Shown here: in pieces, positions 43,053 through 52,410 of the stretch
How positions within the stretch are numbered: position 1 is the stretch's first letter
How the letters are laid out: each line of letters opens with the position of its first letter
Assembly: GCA_021186555.1 (NCBI GenBank)
Contig: JAJKFL010000005.1
Location: 6,341,678 to 6,405,677 of the forward strand
Source: Reticulitermes speratus
Taxonomy: Eukaryota > Arthropoda > Insecta > Blattodea > Rhinotermitidae
Direction: 5' to 3'
DNA length: 64,000 nucleotides
The notes under the pieces: model-generated
Database searches by the model: none
What the model was told of the DNA's origin: nothing
Seen by the model: only the letters and a program-made list of their open reading frames with translations
Translations under genes and position numbers: made by a program

Positions 43053-43805
43053 GCGATCCCGCTGGCCGTGCGGTCTAAGACATAGGTCTGAGGCCGCTAT
43101 ATTGCTGAGATTGAGGGTTCGAATCCCGCTAAGGGCATGGATGTTCGTCTCTTGTGTTTATTGTGTAGGTAGCGGCCTCTGCGACGGGCTGATCACTCGT
43201 TTAGAGGAGTCCTACCGGCTGTGTGTGTGTCTAATTGTGTGTGATCTAGAGCAGTGGTATTCAACCTGGGGTACGCGTACCCCCGGGGGTACGCGAAGAC
43301 ATCTTAGGGGGTACGTAAAATTAAAAAAAAATAAATATATTATTTCATGATAAACACTGAATAATCAGGGCCAGATTTACGGTTATCCACAAGAGACCGG
43401 ACGTAAGGACATGCGATTTGGGAGCACCATTTTTTTTCTCTCTCTCTCCTTTATGCGATTCTTATCTGGGCGGCTAGTTTCATTTTATTCCACATAGTGC
43501 ATATAATTTTGCTTTGCTAAAATACCTTTGTTCCTTTATTAATTTTTATATGATAGGCAATAATATATTTGTTATTAATAGCTTGATTCTCATTTTTCTC
43601 ATTTAAAACTTATTTAATACATTATTTTGGATGTAATTTATTTAACTTATTTTAGATGTAGATTATAGAATATGTATAACTTGAATTATGCACCAACAAC
43701 TTTGGGGGTACAACGTCGAAGATAAATTATATATGGGGGTACGCGAACAAAAAAGGTTGAATACCACTGATCTAGAAACCTCAACAGTGAGGCGGCCTAG
43801 GCCAG
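43053..43805 (+). mobile_element. SINE-gamma copy, split by a hAT MITE
   Basis: GATCCCGCTGGCCGTGCGGT, B-box GGGTTCGAATCCCGCT and CGGGCTGATCACTCG lead to TGTGATCTAGAG, where a 518 bp element intervenes. The SINE resumes ATCTAGAAACCTCAACAGTG and ends GGCGGCCTAGGCC. Confidence 0.88.
43252..43769. mobile_element. hAT-type MITE (CAGTGGTATTCAACC family)
   Basis: TIRs are identical to 10081-10549: CAGTGGTATTCAACCTGGGG and GGTTGAATACCACTG. The 8 bp TSD is ATCTAGAG (43244-43251) and ATCTAGAA (43770-43777). It is 49 bp longer than its sister, with about 50 extra bases around 43510-43560. It has no coding sequence. Confidence 0.95.
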
Positions 43806-44110
43806 AGTTGGGCTGTTGCGCTACAAAAAAAATACTATGACTTTTATAATTGTCAATATTATCTACTGTAACAGAATGGACCTTACACGGAACGGTGCCA
43901 GTAGTAAGCTACAGCAGCACCAAGGTGGCCATTCCAAACTGCAGAGTGCCAAAGTGACATTTATGTTACGGCAAAATAGAAGTGACCATATTAAGAAAAC
44001 CAAACACCATTATATGACGTTTATGATTCAAGATGGTCATAAAAAGTATCGAAGTGGATGGCACTCGTTATATTTATGTACTTCAAATACTAGTGCGGCA
44101 CGAACAGCGC
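43806..44110. other. unannotated stretch
   Basis: A plus-strand frame of about 120 codons (43816-44190) has no recognised domain and runs into the 39 bp repeat. Confidence 0.4.
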
Positions 44111-44232
44111 AAATTTACTGCGTGCTGTGTATTGTACATACAATAGCGTCATTTTACTGTGTGCTGTGTATTGTACATACAATAGCGTAATTTTACTGCG
44201 TGCCGTGTATTGTACATACAAAAGCGTAATCA
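44111..44232. repeat. 39 bp tandem repeat, 3 copies
   Basis: ACTGCGTGCTGTGTATTGTA then CATACAATAGCGTCATTTT, with units starting at 44117, 44156 and 44195. Each unit contains TATTGTACATACAATA, a near-palindrome able to form a hairpin. Confidence 0.95.
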
Positions 44233-44239
44233 TTAGAGT

Positions 44240-44360
44240 GCCTAGGGCTACGGGCGGACCATCCGGCCTTCGAATCCCGGCAAGGACAAAAGACATCTCT
44301 TCCTCAAAACGCCCAGACCGACTCTGAGGTCCACACGCCCTCCTATTCAATGGTCACCAG
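44240..44360 (+). mobile_element. SINE-alpha-related fragment
   Basis: B-box-like CCTTCGAATCCCGGCAAGG, then CGCCCAGACCGACTCTGAGG and CCTCCTATTCAATGG, in SINE-alpha order. The tail is absent. Confidence 0.65.
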
Positions 44361-44525
44361 GTTTCTTCACAAAATTACATTGGACACCCAAGCAATGTAA
44401 TTTACCAACTAATTTTAGTTAACATAATTCAAATAAATTCTAGAAGGTTCTGACGACGGTAACATTGAGAACTGATGGATTTTTGGACTTTGTCCATCGT
44501 CCGGAAATCTAAAATAACTAGATAA

Positions 44526-44567
44526 CACGACGTTTCGGAAGCTGGATCTGCTTCCGTCCTCAGGTGA
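44526..44567 (-). ncRNA. hammerhead-like motif g, left arm
   Basis: Minus strand: CAC, core CTGAGGA, extra C, stem II GGAAGC/GCTTCC (6 pairs), GAAAC, GTC, GTG. CAC/GTG gives a 3-pair stem I. The stem III segment ACGT is a palindrome with no room for a loop, so only a dimer could form it. Confidence 0.5.
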
Positions 44568-44647
44568 AGAAGGAGGGAGACACCTACTGTGTTGGGTCCC
44601 TTAGATAGAGCTATCCTCAATCACAGAGTAGGTGTCTCCCTCCTTCT

Positions 44648-44689
44648 TCACCTGAGGACGGAAGCAGATCCAGCTTCCGAAACGTCGTG
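44648..44689 (+). ncRNA. hammerhead-like motif g, right arm
   Basis: Plus-strand counterpart of 44526-44567 with identical core, stem II and GAAACGTC. Confidence 0.5.
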
Positions 44690-44829
44690 TTATCTAGTTA
44701 TTTTAGACTTACGGACGATGGACAAAGTCCAAAAACCCATTAGTTCTTAACACAATTTAATTTTTCAACGTACATGGACGATAAATTCTTAAGGGTACTG
44801 ACACACAGCTGATACGTCTATACGTAGTG

Positions 44830-45000
44830 TCCTTTAAGAAACAGGAATGGATGGAATGGACGGGACTCATATGGCTCAGGATAGGCAAAAGTGGGAGGCT
44901 CCGGTGAATGCGGTAATGAACCTTCGGGTTCCAGAAACATGCAAGGAGCTGCTTGACTCGCTGCAAAATAATTAGCTTCTCAGGAGCTAGTTATAGGCAC
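44830..45000 (+). mobile_element. LINE-1 3' end fragment
   Basis: ATGGACGGGACTCATATGG, CTCAGGATAGGCAAAAGTGG, AATGAACCTTCGGGTTCCAG and ATTAGCTTCTCAGGAG match the end of 16785-17330. Only about 170 bp are present. Confidence 0.85.
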
Positions 45001-45220
45001 TGACAACGACACCGATCATTTAATGTAGTTTGAAACGCAAAACCAGAGACAATTATTGATACCTTACTCGTCACGGATAAGTGACATACAAAGACTACTG
45101 TAAATTCTATCATTGCAACATGTAAATCAAGCGATGGTCCACTAAATAAAGTGGAAATGTCATACGTTAGCATTCGGAGTTCAAGAATAGAAAGAAAATC
45201 CTGAAGCAACAACGTAAGGA

Positions 45221-45495
45221 AGGCCGTGCCATGGCTCAGGCGGTTAGTCGCCGGCCTCTCACCACGGAGGCCCAGGTTCGATCCCAGGTCAAGTCCATGT
45301 GAGATTTGTGGTGGACAAAGTGGCACTGGGACAGGTTTTTCTCCGAGTTGTCGGTTTTCCCCTGTCGATTTCATTCCACTGGTGCTCCATTAATTGTAAA
45401 ACTTGGTAAAAAAAACTGCTCATCCTCATCTTCATCATTGGGGTTGTACAAAAAGCCTTAAGGCTGTGGTGCGGGGGCCCTTCATCACAAAAAAA
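45221..45495 (+). mobile_element. SINE-delta copy with perfect TSD
   Basis: A full-length copy: GCCATGGCTCAGGCGGTTAG, B-box CCCAGGTTCGATCCCAGG, and tail CTTAAGGCTGTGGTGCGGGG followed by an A run. The 13 bp TSD AACAACGTAAGGA is at 45208-45220 and 45496-45508. The terminal block is shortened (GTGCGGGGGCCC), a small deletion relative to other copies. Confidence 0.94.
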
Positions 45496-45509
45496 AACAA
45501 CGTAAGGAT

Positions 45510-45980
45510 ATATGGAAATCAAAATCTATAATTTAACTTTCGTGAACAACCATTAATAACGCGCTACGATATTAGTGTGTCCTTTGTCCAAATGTCCTGA
45601 CCAAGGACTAAATGCGACTAACAAAACTGATGTGCTAAATGGTTACCAGAAATCCTGAATACAAAAATATATTCATAGGGCGTTACGAAGAACTGCAATA
45701 GGAACTGTAGATGCGATAAATGAATACATAATATTACCAACGAAGGCTCAAAGGATATGTTTTGAAGTGCGTCATTTGACTGAAACCCACGACAGCAATA
45801 CAGTATTGCCGGAACAACAGTGCAACGGTCACAATTAAGACGGGCGAAATTATATGGTGACAAATATGGTAAAACCCTTAAAAACTACGCCTTCATCTCG
45901 TGACAGAGTAAAGAGGTAAATCATGAAACTTGTTAAGAATATTGCAACATGACTGTCAGTACTTTATTCTAAAATCTATT
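45510..45980. other. unannotated, possibly Penelope-like flank
   Basis: It lies 3' of the endonuclease fragment on the minus strand. No domain is visible. Confidence 0.35.
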
Positions 45981-45982
45981 AT

Positions 45983-46111
45983 CAAGTCTTGTAGGTAGGT
46001 TTTGTGTTCAGTAAACCTAACTCTCAGGCTGCGTCCGCTTTGTCCCACGTAATACTTATTGCATGTTTTGCATTTCAGGCGGTAAATTCCACTGTTTGCG
46101 TATATATCGTG
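45983..46111 (-). pseudogene. Penelope-like GIY-YIG endonuclease fragment
   Basis: The minus strand reads ANSGIYRLKCKTC, then NKYYVGQSGRSLRVRFTEHK and TYLQDL, with a stop about 10 codons later. GIY followed by YVG at about 11 residues, a CxxC pair between them, then GRS, R and EH, is the signature of the GIY-YIG endonuclease fused to Penelope-like reverse transcriptases. The upstream frame is broken within about 15 codons, and no reverse transcriptase remnant was recognised. RepA follows at 46290. This is a short, dead fragment, but it shows that Penelope-like elements contributed to this region. Confidence 0.8.
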
Positions 46112-46289
46112 GTTTTTTAATAGTAATGACTGTCAGTGTTAAATGTTGGTCTTCAGTCTTCCACACAACGGCATCAAACATCAAGACGGAAAGAAAATGT
46201 AAGTAATAAATCAGACATAATAACAAAGACAGGCAACAATACAAGAAGCACCAAGAACACATCTGCAAAAACAGGTAACATCAGAGACA

Positions 46290-46810
46290 ACAAGAGAGGC
46301 AATTTACGTATAAAGGTAACATTGAGGCGCGTTCGAGTAACCATTGTTGCCGTAGAAAAGCAATAAGTATTACATATTCTGAGTGTGTGTCTGTAGCCTT
46401 ATTTATCCAGCATGCAAAGCGCATGCGCCGTATTATATTGTCATGTGTCCTGTCTGGCTGTACCATATTTTTCCACATTATCCATAAACGGCAAGATTTT
46501 CGGGAAAAAGTTATTGAACATAAAATGTTTGTTTTGATTTTTTGTACAACTTTTGTCTGTAACATTTCTTATTCCAAGAATTCAGCGAGATATTATCATA
46601 AATGCACACAGGTCTCCATGTAAAGTACCGGTTATTCTTGTCAGATTTTAATGAGACTTGAATTTTCTCGACATATTTTAGAAAAATACTCAAACACCAA
46701 ATTTCGTGAAAATCCTTCCAGTGGGAGCAGAGTTCCATGCGGACGGACAGAGAGACGGACGTGACGAAGCTAACAGTCGCTTTTCGCAATTTTGCGAACG
46801 CACGTAAAAA
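46290..46810 (+). repeat. RepA, near full length
   Basis: GGCAATTTACGTATAAAGGT, AGGCGCGTTCGAGTAACC, GCATGCAAAGCGCATGCGCC, GACGGACAGAGAGACGGACG and TTTTGCGAACGCACGT in order, ending in an A run. Confidence 0.87.
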
Positions 46811-47100
46811 AAAAAAAAGACGCACCCCAGCAAACACAATAAGAAAAATCAGGAGAAGAACCGTAATGTCAAATACACTTGAACCAAAAGGAATCAAAAA
46901 CACAAAAATTCAGAATTACAGGTATTATCTTCCTTCGTCTGTGAAATAAGTATAACCCGAGAATGAGCTACTAAGGTCGACAAATGCTGTAATTTATATG
47001 TAAATGTTTATGGTAAATAATGACTGATGTGCCAACGCAGCAACCGTAGCGTTACGACGTGAAGTTAGTATTGGCTTTAGTTCTTAAACTGGATGAATGT
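46811..47100. other. unannotated stretch
   Basis: I recognise nothing in it. Confidence 0.4.
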
Positions 47101-47154
47101 AAAATTAAGTTATAAACCAACCGATGCACACTAAAACCACTTTTTTTAAGTAGC

Positions 47155-47464
47155 TTTTTTTTTCTTCTTTTTTTGGGTGAGGGGGCCCCGCAGCTGATGC
47201 TACGGACGCACCGCAGCCTTAAGGCTTATTGTGCAACCCCTGTGATGAAGATGAAGATGAAGATGAGCAGTTTTTTTACCAAGTTTTACAAGTAATGGAG
47301 CACCAGTGGAATGAAATTGACAGGGGAAAACCGACAACTCGGAGAAAAACCTGTCCCAGTGCCACTTTGTCCACCACAAATCTCACATGGACTTGACCTG
47401 GGATCGAACCCGGGCCTCCGTGGTGAGAGGCCGGCGACTAACCGCCTGAGCCATGGCACGGCCT
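47155..47464 (-). mobile_element. SINE-delta inside an inverted repeat arm
   Basis: A reversed full copy: T run, GCAGCTGATGCTACGGACGC, CTTTGTCCACCACAAATCTC, B-box complement CTGGGATCGAACCCGGGCC, and CTGAGCCATGGCACGGCC. The arm resumes exactly where it broke (AAGTAGC | TTTATTATAA), as judged from the uninterrupted right arm, leaving at most 3 bp of duplication. Confidence 0.92.
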
Positions 47465-47488
47465 TTATTATAAAATTTTAAAATTGTA

Positions 47489-47528
47489 CCCCTACACGTG
47501 TTTCGATCCTAGGATCATCGTCAGGGGG
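47489..47528 (-). ncRNA. hammerhead-ribozyme-like motif h, left arm
   Basis: Minus strand: CCCC stem I, core CTGACGA, extra T, stem II GATC/GATC with loop CTAG, GAAA, palindrome ACACGTGT, A, GGGG. Stem I is 4 G-C pairs. Confidence 0.6.
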
Positions 47529-47563
47529 GTTTATTGCTAAAAGCTACAGTCACTTCAATAAAC

Positions 47564-47604
47564 CCCCCTGACGATGATCCTAGGATCGAAACACGTGTAT
47601 GGGG
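47564..47604 (+). ncRNA. hammerhead-ribozyme-like motif h, right arm
   Basis: Plus-strand counterpart with identical core and stem II. A T is inserted between GTA and GGGG, which would bulge in stem I. Confidence 0.55.
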
Positions 47605-47732
47605 TACAATTTTAACAATTTTATAATAAAGCTACTTAAAAAAAGTGGTTTTAGTGTGCATCGGTTGGTTTATAACTTAATTTAATATGACGAAGATGCA
47701 CGGTGTCAACAGTGTGAAATGGATGAATGTAA

Positions 47733-48300
47733 TTATGTCCTCACGACGGCACACCTAATTGTGTATGTTCGATAACGTTATGCAGATCAAATCCTAGAAG
47801 AAATATTCTACAAATCACTTGAAAGACATACTGCGGAAGAACATATATTCAGTAGCGTGGAAGAACTTTAAAATCCAGTGATCTGGCAGCGGCCACGGTG
47901 GTACATGGGAAGGCTTTTAGAGATGTGGCATTAAAAATCCCGCCTCATGTGAAATTCACACACTGTATGTCTGCGGATCACTCGTGGCAAAGAGTCTTGA
48001 GCCCAAAAGGAAATAAAATTCTGGATGAGTTTCTATTACAGCTCCCCCCCCCCCTTAAAGTGTAGATTACTTTCCATTTGGCGTAATGAAATTGCCTCAC
48101 GACATGATAACCTCTTCTTGCTCACATAAATTAGATAGCTGTCAGGTGGATGGAATCGTCGGCTTGTCACTGAGGTCAAGGCTGAACTGCAAATTCACCT
48201 TTCGGATAATCGCCAACCTAGCTGAAAATTTATGCAATGAAAGATGGCTTCCGATTTCGTGTTACGACAGCAATATTTCTGGAAAAAAAAAATTAACGAC
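47733..48300. other. unannotated stretch
   Basis: A C tract lies at about 48044-48055. Nothing else is recognised. Confidence 0.4.
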
Positions 48301-48304
48301 TGGA

Positions 48305-48598
48305 TTGGCCGTGCCATGGCTCAGGCGGTCAGTCGCCGGCCTTCCACTGTGGAGGCCCGGGTTCAATCCTCGGTCAGTCCATGTGGGGTTTGTGGTGGAC
48401 AAAGTGGCACTGGGACAGGTTTTTCTCCGAGTTGTCGGTTTTTCCCTGTCAATTTCATTCCACTGGTGCTCCATTACTTGTAAAACTTGGTAAAAAACTA
48501 TTCATCTTCATCTTCATCACAAGGTTGCACAAAAAGCCTTAAGGCTGTGGTGCGTCCGTAGCATCTGCTGCGGGGCCCTTCACCATGTAAAAAAAAAA
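48305..48598 (+). mobile_element. SINE-delta copy
   Basis: CATGGCTCAGGCGGTCAGTC, B-box CCCGGGTTCAATCCTCGG, GGCACTGGGACAGG, CTTAAGGCTGTGGTGCGTCC and GCATCTGCTGCGGGGCCCTT then an A run. GACTGGATT / GACTGAATT (48298-48306, 48599-48607) is a probable TSD. Confidence 0.9.
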
Positions 48599-48777
48599 GA
48601 CTGAATTTCTTCATCTCTACAAGGAAAGTACAGTGATATTTTAACACCAGTAATATGATTTACGCTTTATTAGAAATATAAATATGAGGAAGGACACTGT
48701 GAAATACTTCAATTCCTCAACAAATTCGTCAAAGTCTCTGATATCAAGCCTGTAAGACTAAAATTAACCTGAATTAT

Positions 48778-48962
48778 ATTTATAGTGTATGTTCAGTAAC
48801 GTACCGCGCAGTAAACACACGCCGTCTCCGGTGCTGTACAGGGGAACAACTGCCGCTTGTTACGTGACCCACACAAAACATAGAAATGCACTGTGTGGGC
48901 GGAATGTAGAATTTTATACCGTTAAACCAGGTGGTATATGAATCAACCATCGGACTGAAGGG
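48778..48962. mobile_element. TTAA-type (piggyBac-like) MITE
   Basis: It shares CGTACCGCGCAGTAAACACA and CACTGTGTGGGCGGAATGTA with the family, and TTAA flanks both sides (48774-48777, 48963-48966). The termini are eroded (CCTGAATT / CTGAAGG). Confidence 0.8.
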
Positions 48963-48966
48963 TTAA

Positions 48967-49267
48967 AAAGACCCGCACTAAACACATCGCCTTAGAAACC
49001 TCCATCACAATCTTTCCGATAAGGTCAATAAATTACAGAAAGAAAGTTTGACGAATAATAAATCCTATTACGGGTGTCGTAATCATGAGTATGAAAAGTT
49101 GATACAGCTATCAAATGACTCCACACTAAAAACGGAATTCAAAATGTAAAGTACTGCAAGCTTTTGAGTCTAAATGACGGATATCCAGGTCTTTCTCCGA
49201 AGACTACCAAAATTATCTCATCTTTTATCAACTTCTTTTCCTAAAGCTATTTTCTCCATATTAATTA
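48967..49267. other. unannotated stretch
   Basis: I recognise nothing in it. Confidence 0.4.
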
Positions 49268-49446
49268 CAGTAGAACCCGGTTATAACGACATCGGTTTAT
49301 ACGACTCCTCGCCTATAACGTCAGATATTGTGGTATTAATTCCTTGCTGTTAACCATAACGTTACACTACTCGGTTATAACAACACTCGTTTATAAGGAC
49401 ACAAAATATTCAGTCCCCTTTCTTGACCTTACAACCGAGTCAACTG
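49268..49446 (+). mobile_element. pogo-like MITE
   Basis: CAGTAGAACCCGGTTATAAC ... ACAACCGAGTCAACTG. The interior is that of 38237-38421 with small deletions. Confidence 0.9.
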
Positions 49447-49563
49447 CAGGACATCCATGATATGATCAATAAACAAATCAATAAATACGATAATGATTAA
49501 ATGCAATTTAAATAAAATTACTGTGGATTTCAAACGTAAATTTAAATAACATTTGTTAAGAAC

Positions 49564-49985
49564 ATCTGTGTTTGAATGCATACCTACTGACAGAATATCT
49601 GTGTTTGAATGCATACCTACTGACAGAATATCTGTGTTTGAATGCATACATACTGACAGAATATATGTTTGAATGCACACCTACTGACAGAATATCTGTG
49701 TTTGAATGCATACCTACTGACAGAATATGTCTGAATGCATACCTACTGACAGAATATCTGTGTTTGAATGCATACCTTCTGACAGAATATCTGTGTTTGA
49801 ATGCATACCTACTGACAGAATATATGTGTTTGAATGCATACCTACTGACAGAATATGTGTTTGAATGCATACCTACTGACAGAATATATGTGTTTGAATG
49901 CATACCTACTGACCGAATATCTGTGTTTAAATGCATACCTACTGACAGAATATATGTGTTTGAATGCATACCTACTGACAGAATA
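49564..49985. repeat. ~33 bp minisatellite, ~13 copies
   Basis: The unit TGTGTTTGAATGCATACCTA then CTGACAGAATATC, with several units shortened by two to four bases. Both strands carry open frames through it. Length variants that shift the frame argue against coding. Confidence 0.95.
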
Positions 49986-50665
49986 AGAGTGGGTCGAAGC
50001 AGAAAAGCCGGACAGACGAATACAGACGGAATGAACCATAAATTGGCTGACATCATGTTGCTCCTACTACTGAAGATGATGAAAACTCAACATTCCTTCT
50101 TGTCTGGACGTGGAACACAGCTCACAGCTGCAGTCTCCGAACAAAACGCAGGATGAATGTCCTTCCTACCGGTCTTCAGATTCATCTATCTTATCAAAAC
50201 TTTTAGAATGTTTTAAGTATTCACATTTGCATTTAATTACATTGTAAGTGAAATTATTATTAATACATACTTTTCAATTCTAAACACTACTTTCATACAC
50301 ACGTCTAAAATTAATTTTATTGTGTGAACAAAAAAGTACGTTTGTGGCATTTCTGAATTACATCAGGCAGGTGGGGTCTCACTAACTGCACGGAAGAAAA
50401 GTGGGGAGTCATCGTGAAAGACTGCGCACCCCGGCATTAAATAGCATGACACCGCTAACAGTACAGTGTGTCCAGAAATACGACGTAATTTCAGGAAAAC
50501 AAACTGTTTACGTCAAAGACATGGAAATAAAATACTTCACTTAATAAACAACTTCCGCAAAGTGTGTTAAATTTGGACTTGTTCCAAAGCCTAAACCAGT
50601 CCTGGTAAATAAACTGTCAGAAAGTTTGTTACCCAGCCGGGCTATTTATAAACGTGTGTATGCTA
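49986..50665. other. unannotated stretch
   Basis: I recognise nothing in it. Confidence 0.4.
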
Positions 50666-50667
50666 TA

Positions 50668-51265
50668 CCGGGTGATTCAGGAGGAAAAGTCAATATTTTT
50701 GGAGGTGATAGTATCGATCATTGTCAAAAAAAAGTTCATATAAACATGTGTTTAATTGTGAGTGTTACCGAGATAAAGCTGCTTGGATCTGGCGCGCACT
50801 GTTCTTCCCTGCCACCGTTAGATTTTTTGTTTGTGGGGTTGGATGAAGAGCGAAGTTTACAAAACAAAGCTGGATACACGAGACGAATTGCTCGCTCGCA
50901 TTTTGGATGCTGCTGCCTGCATAAAGAAACGTGAAGATCAACTGAGACGAACAACACGCGATCATCGCACACGAGTTGCAGAGTGCACTGATGTTGACGG
51001 TGGGATTTTCAAACATTTATTGTGAACTGTAACAAATATATCATTTCTGTGTAACAAATTTGTCATTTAAACATAAAATTAAAATTAAATTAACATCAAT
51101 TTCTCTTTCTTTATTACTATTCACCATTCTTTTGTGTATGCATATTCAAACAGCTCTATCTCGGTAACCATTCAGAATTATACACAAGTTCATATGAGCT
51201 TTCTTCTCACAATGACCGATAATATCACCTCCCAAAATATTAACCTTTCGTCCTGAATCACCCTG
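50668..51265 (+). mobile_element. mariner-type relic, TIRs ~80 bp
   Basis: Left CCGGGTGATTCAGGAGGAAA and right end complement CAGGGTGATTCAGGACGAAA pair over about 80 bp. TA lies at 50666-50667 and 51266-51267. Only the last ~65 codons of a transposase remain (50831-51025). Confidence 0.88.
50826..51025 (+). pseudogene. mariner-type transposase C-terminus
   Basis: LWGWMKSEVYKTKLDTRDEL, then LARILDAAACI, then AECTDVDGGIFKHLL and stop. The WGWMKSEVY block and the terminal GGxFxHLL are typical of the C-terminus of mariner-superfamily transposases, after the last catalytic acidic residue. The HTH and DDE/D core are deleted. It is a different subfamily from 11228-11520, judged by the unrelated TIRs. 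Confidence 0.82.
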
Positions 51266-51267
51266 TA

Positions 51268-51930
51268 TATGCAGTTTAACAAGGGAAAACGGAGTTGATA
51301 AGGTGGGCGGTTCTCTGTAGACATATATTTTAACCAGTGAACCTCACGTAGACGGCACAGAATTTTAAAACCTTCCTAAATGCGTAGGAACTCTGTGATT
51401 CCAGTCATGTACAGAATACGACTAACTTCAGATACATAAATCGGTTTGGTCTACTAGCGGTCAACTACCAACTACAATTGCAAGCTCCTTATTGACTGAC
51501 TACATATGAGGGTGCAGCGGCAAAGACATGCAGTTGTACTGGAAGGTACCGTGTGTAATTGAACAAGTACGCTAAACATTCTTAATATAATACAATACGG
51601 TTACTTCTAATTCGAAACCATTCTGCTAAATTTATTACTGGATTGCCGTTCTTTGATGCAGGATGTCTGAATCCTTACCTTAGTACAAACAACGGTTATT
51701 AATTTCCACCACTCTTCAGCAGAATTCCTTTTATATGGCATCCCGGATATGAAACGTCACCCAACACCTTGATCACAAGACTGAAGAAATAACTTTTCAG
51801 CAGGACGGCAGTCCTGCATGTTTATACATCCGTAACATTAGACGACGCCTTGGGCCAAGCACCTAGACGTAAATAAGAAATGGTTCATGGAGATAAAGTT
51901 ACACGGACTTTACGTGATTTCAAGGCTTCT
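51268..51930. other. unannotated stretch
   Basis: I recognise nothing in it. Confidence 0.4.
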
Positions 51931-51934
51931 GCTG

Positions 51935-52410
51935 CGATGTAAATAAGATCTGCGTTCTTTTGGGACCTTACTCAGCATAAAATCTTAGTTTCTTGCCGAC
52001 GTTTCGGGACAATCTATCGGTCCCATCTACAAAAAACAAGCAGTCCTTGACTTTGAAGATGGGACCCGATAGGTTGTCTCGAAACGTCGGCAAGAAATCT
52101 AACATTACACGCAGCGTAAAATGTTAGCTTCTTGCCGACGTTTCGGGACAATCTATCGGTCCCATCTTCAAAAAACAAGCAGATGAGACCCGAAAGATTG
52201 TCCTCAAACGTCGGCAAGAAACTAACATTATATGCAGCGTAAAATGTTAGTTTCTTGCCGACGTTTTGGGACAATGTATCAGTCCCATATTCAAAAAACA
52301 AGCAGTCCTTGACCCTTGATGATGGGACCCGATCCGTTGTCCCGAAACGTCGGTAAAAAAAACTCCCATTCTACGCTGGGTAAAATCCCAAAAAAAGCGC
52401 ATATCTCCTT
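51935..52410. mobile_element. inverted repeat element, centre triplicated
   Basis: The outer arms (GATCTGCGTTCTTTTGGGAC at the left, complement near 52376-52405) flank three tandem copies of a hairpin whose arms contain CCGACGTTTCGGGAC and complement. Copies start at about 51978, 52117 and 52239. Alternating half-motifs read TTGAAGA-type, T, GGGAC...GTCCC, GAAACGTCGG. The single-unit relative is 56282-56468. Confidence 0.82.

Larger units (their letters stand above)
44462..44749. mobile_element. inverted repeat, arms ~129 bp, hammerhead-like cores
   Basis: The left arm 44462-44590 and right arm 44621-44749 are near-complements around a 30 bp centre. Each holds CTGAGGA, C, GGAAGC/GCTTCC stem II and GAAACGTC in outward orientation. 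A solitary related arm is at 59500-59620. Confidence 0.85.
47103..47719. mobile_element. inverted repeat element with candidate TSD, split by a SINE
   Basis: The left arm (47103-47154 plus 47465-47535) and right arm (47556-47684) are near-perfect complements once the SINE is removed. A 13 bp direct repeat TGGATGAATGTAA at 47090-47102 and 47720-47732 may be the TSD. Hammerhead-like motifs sit near the centre of both arms, facing outward. Confidence 0.8.
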
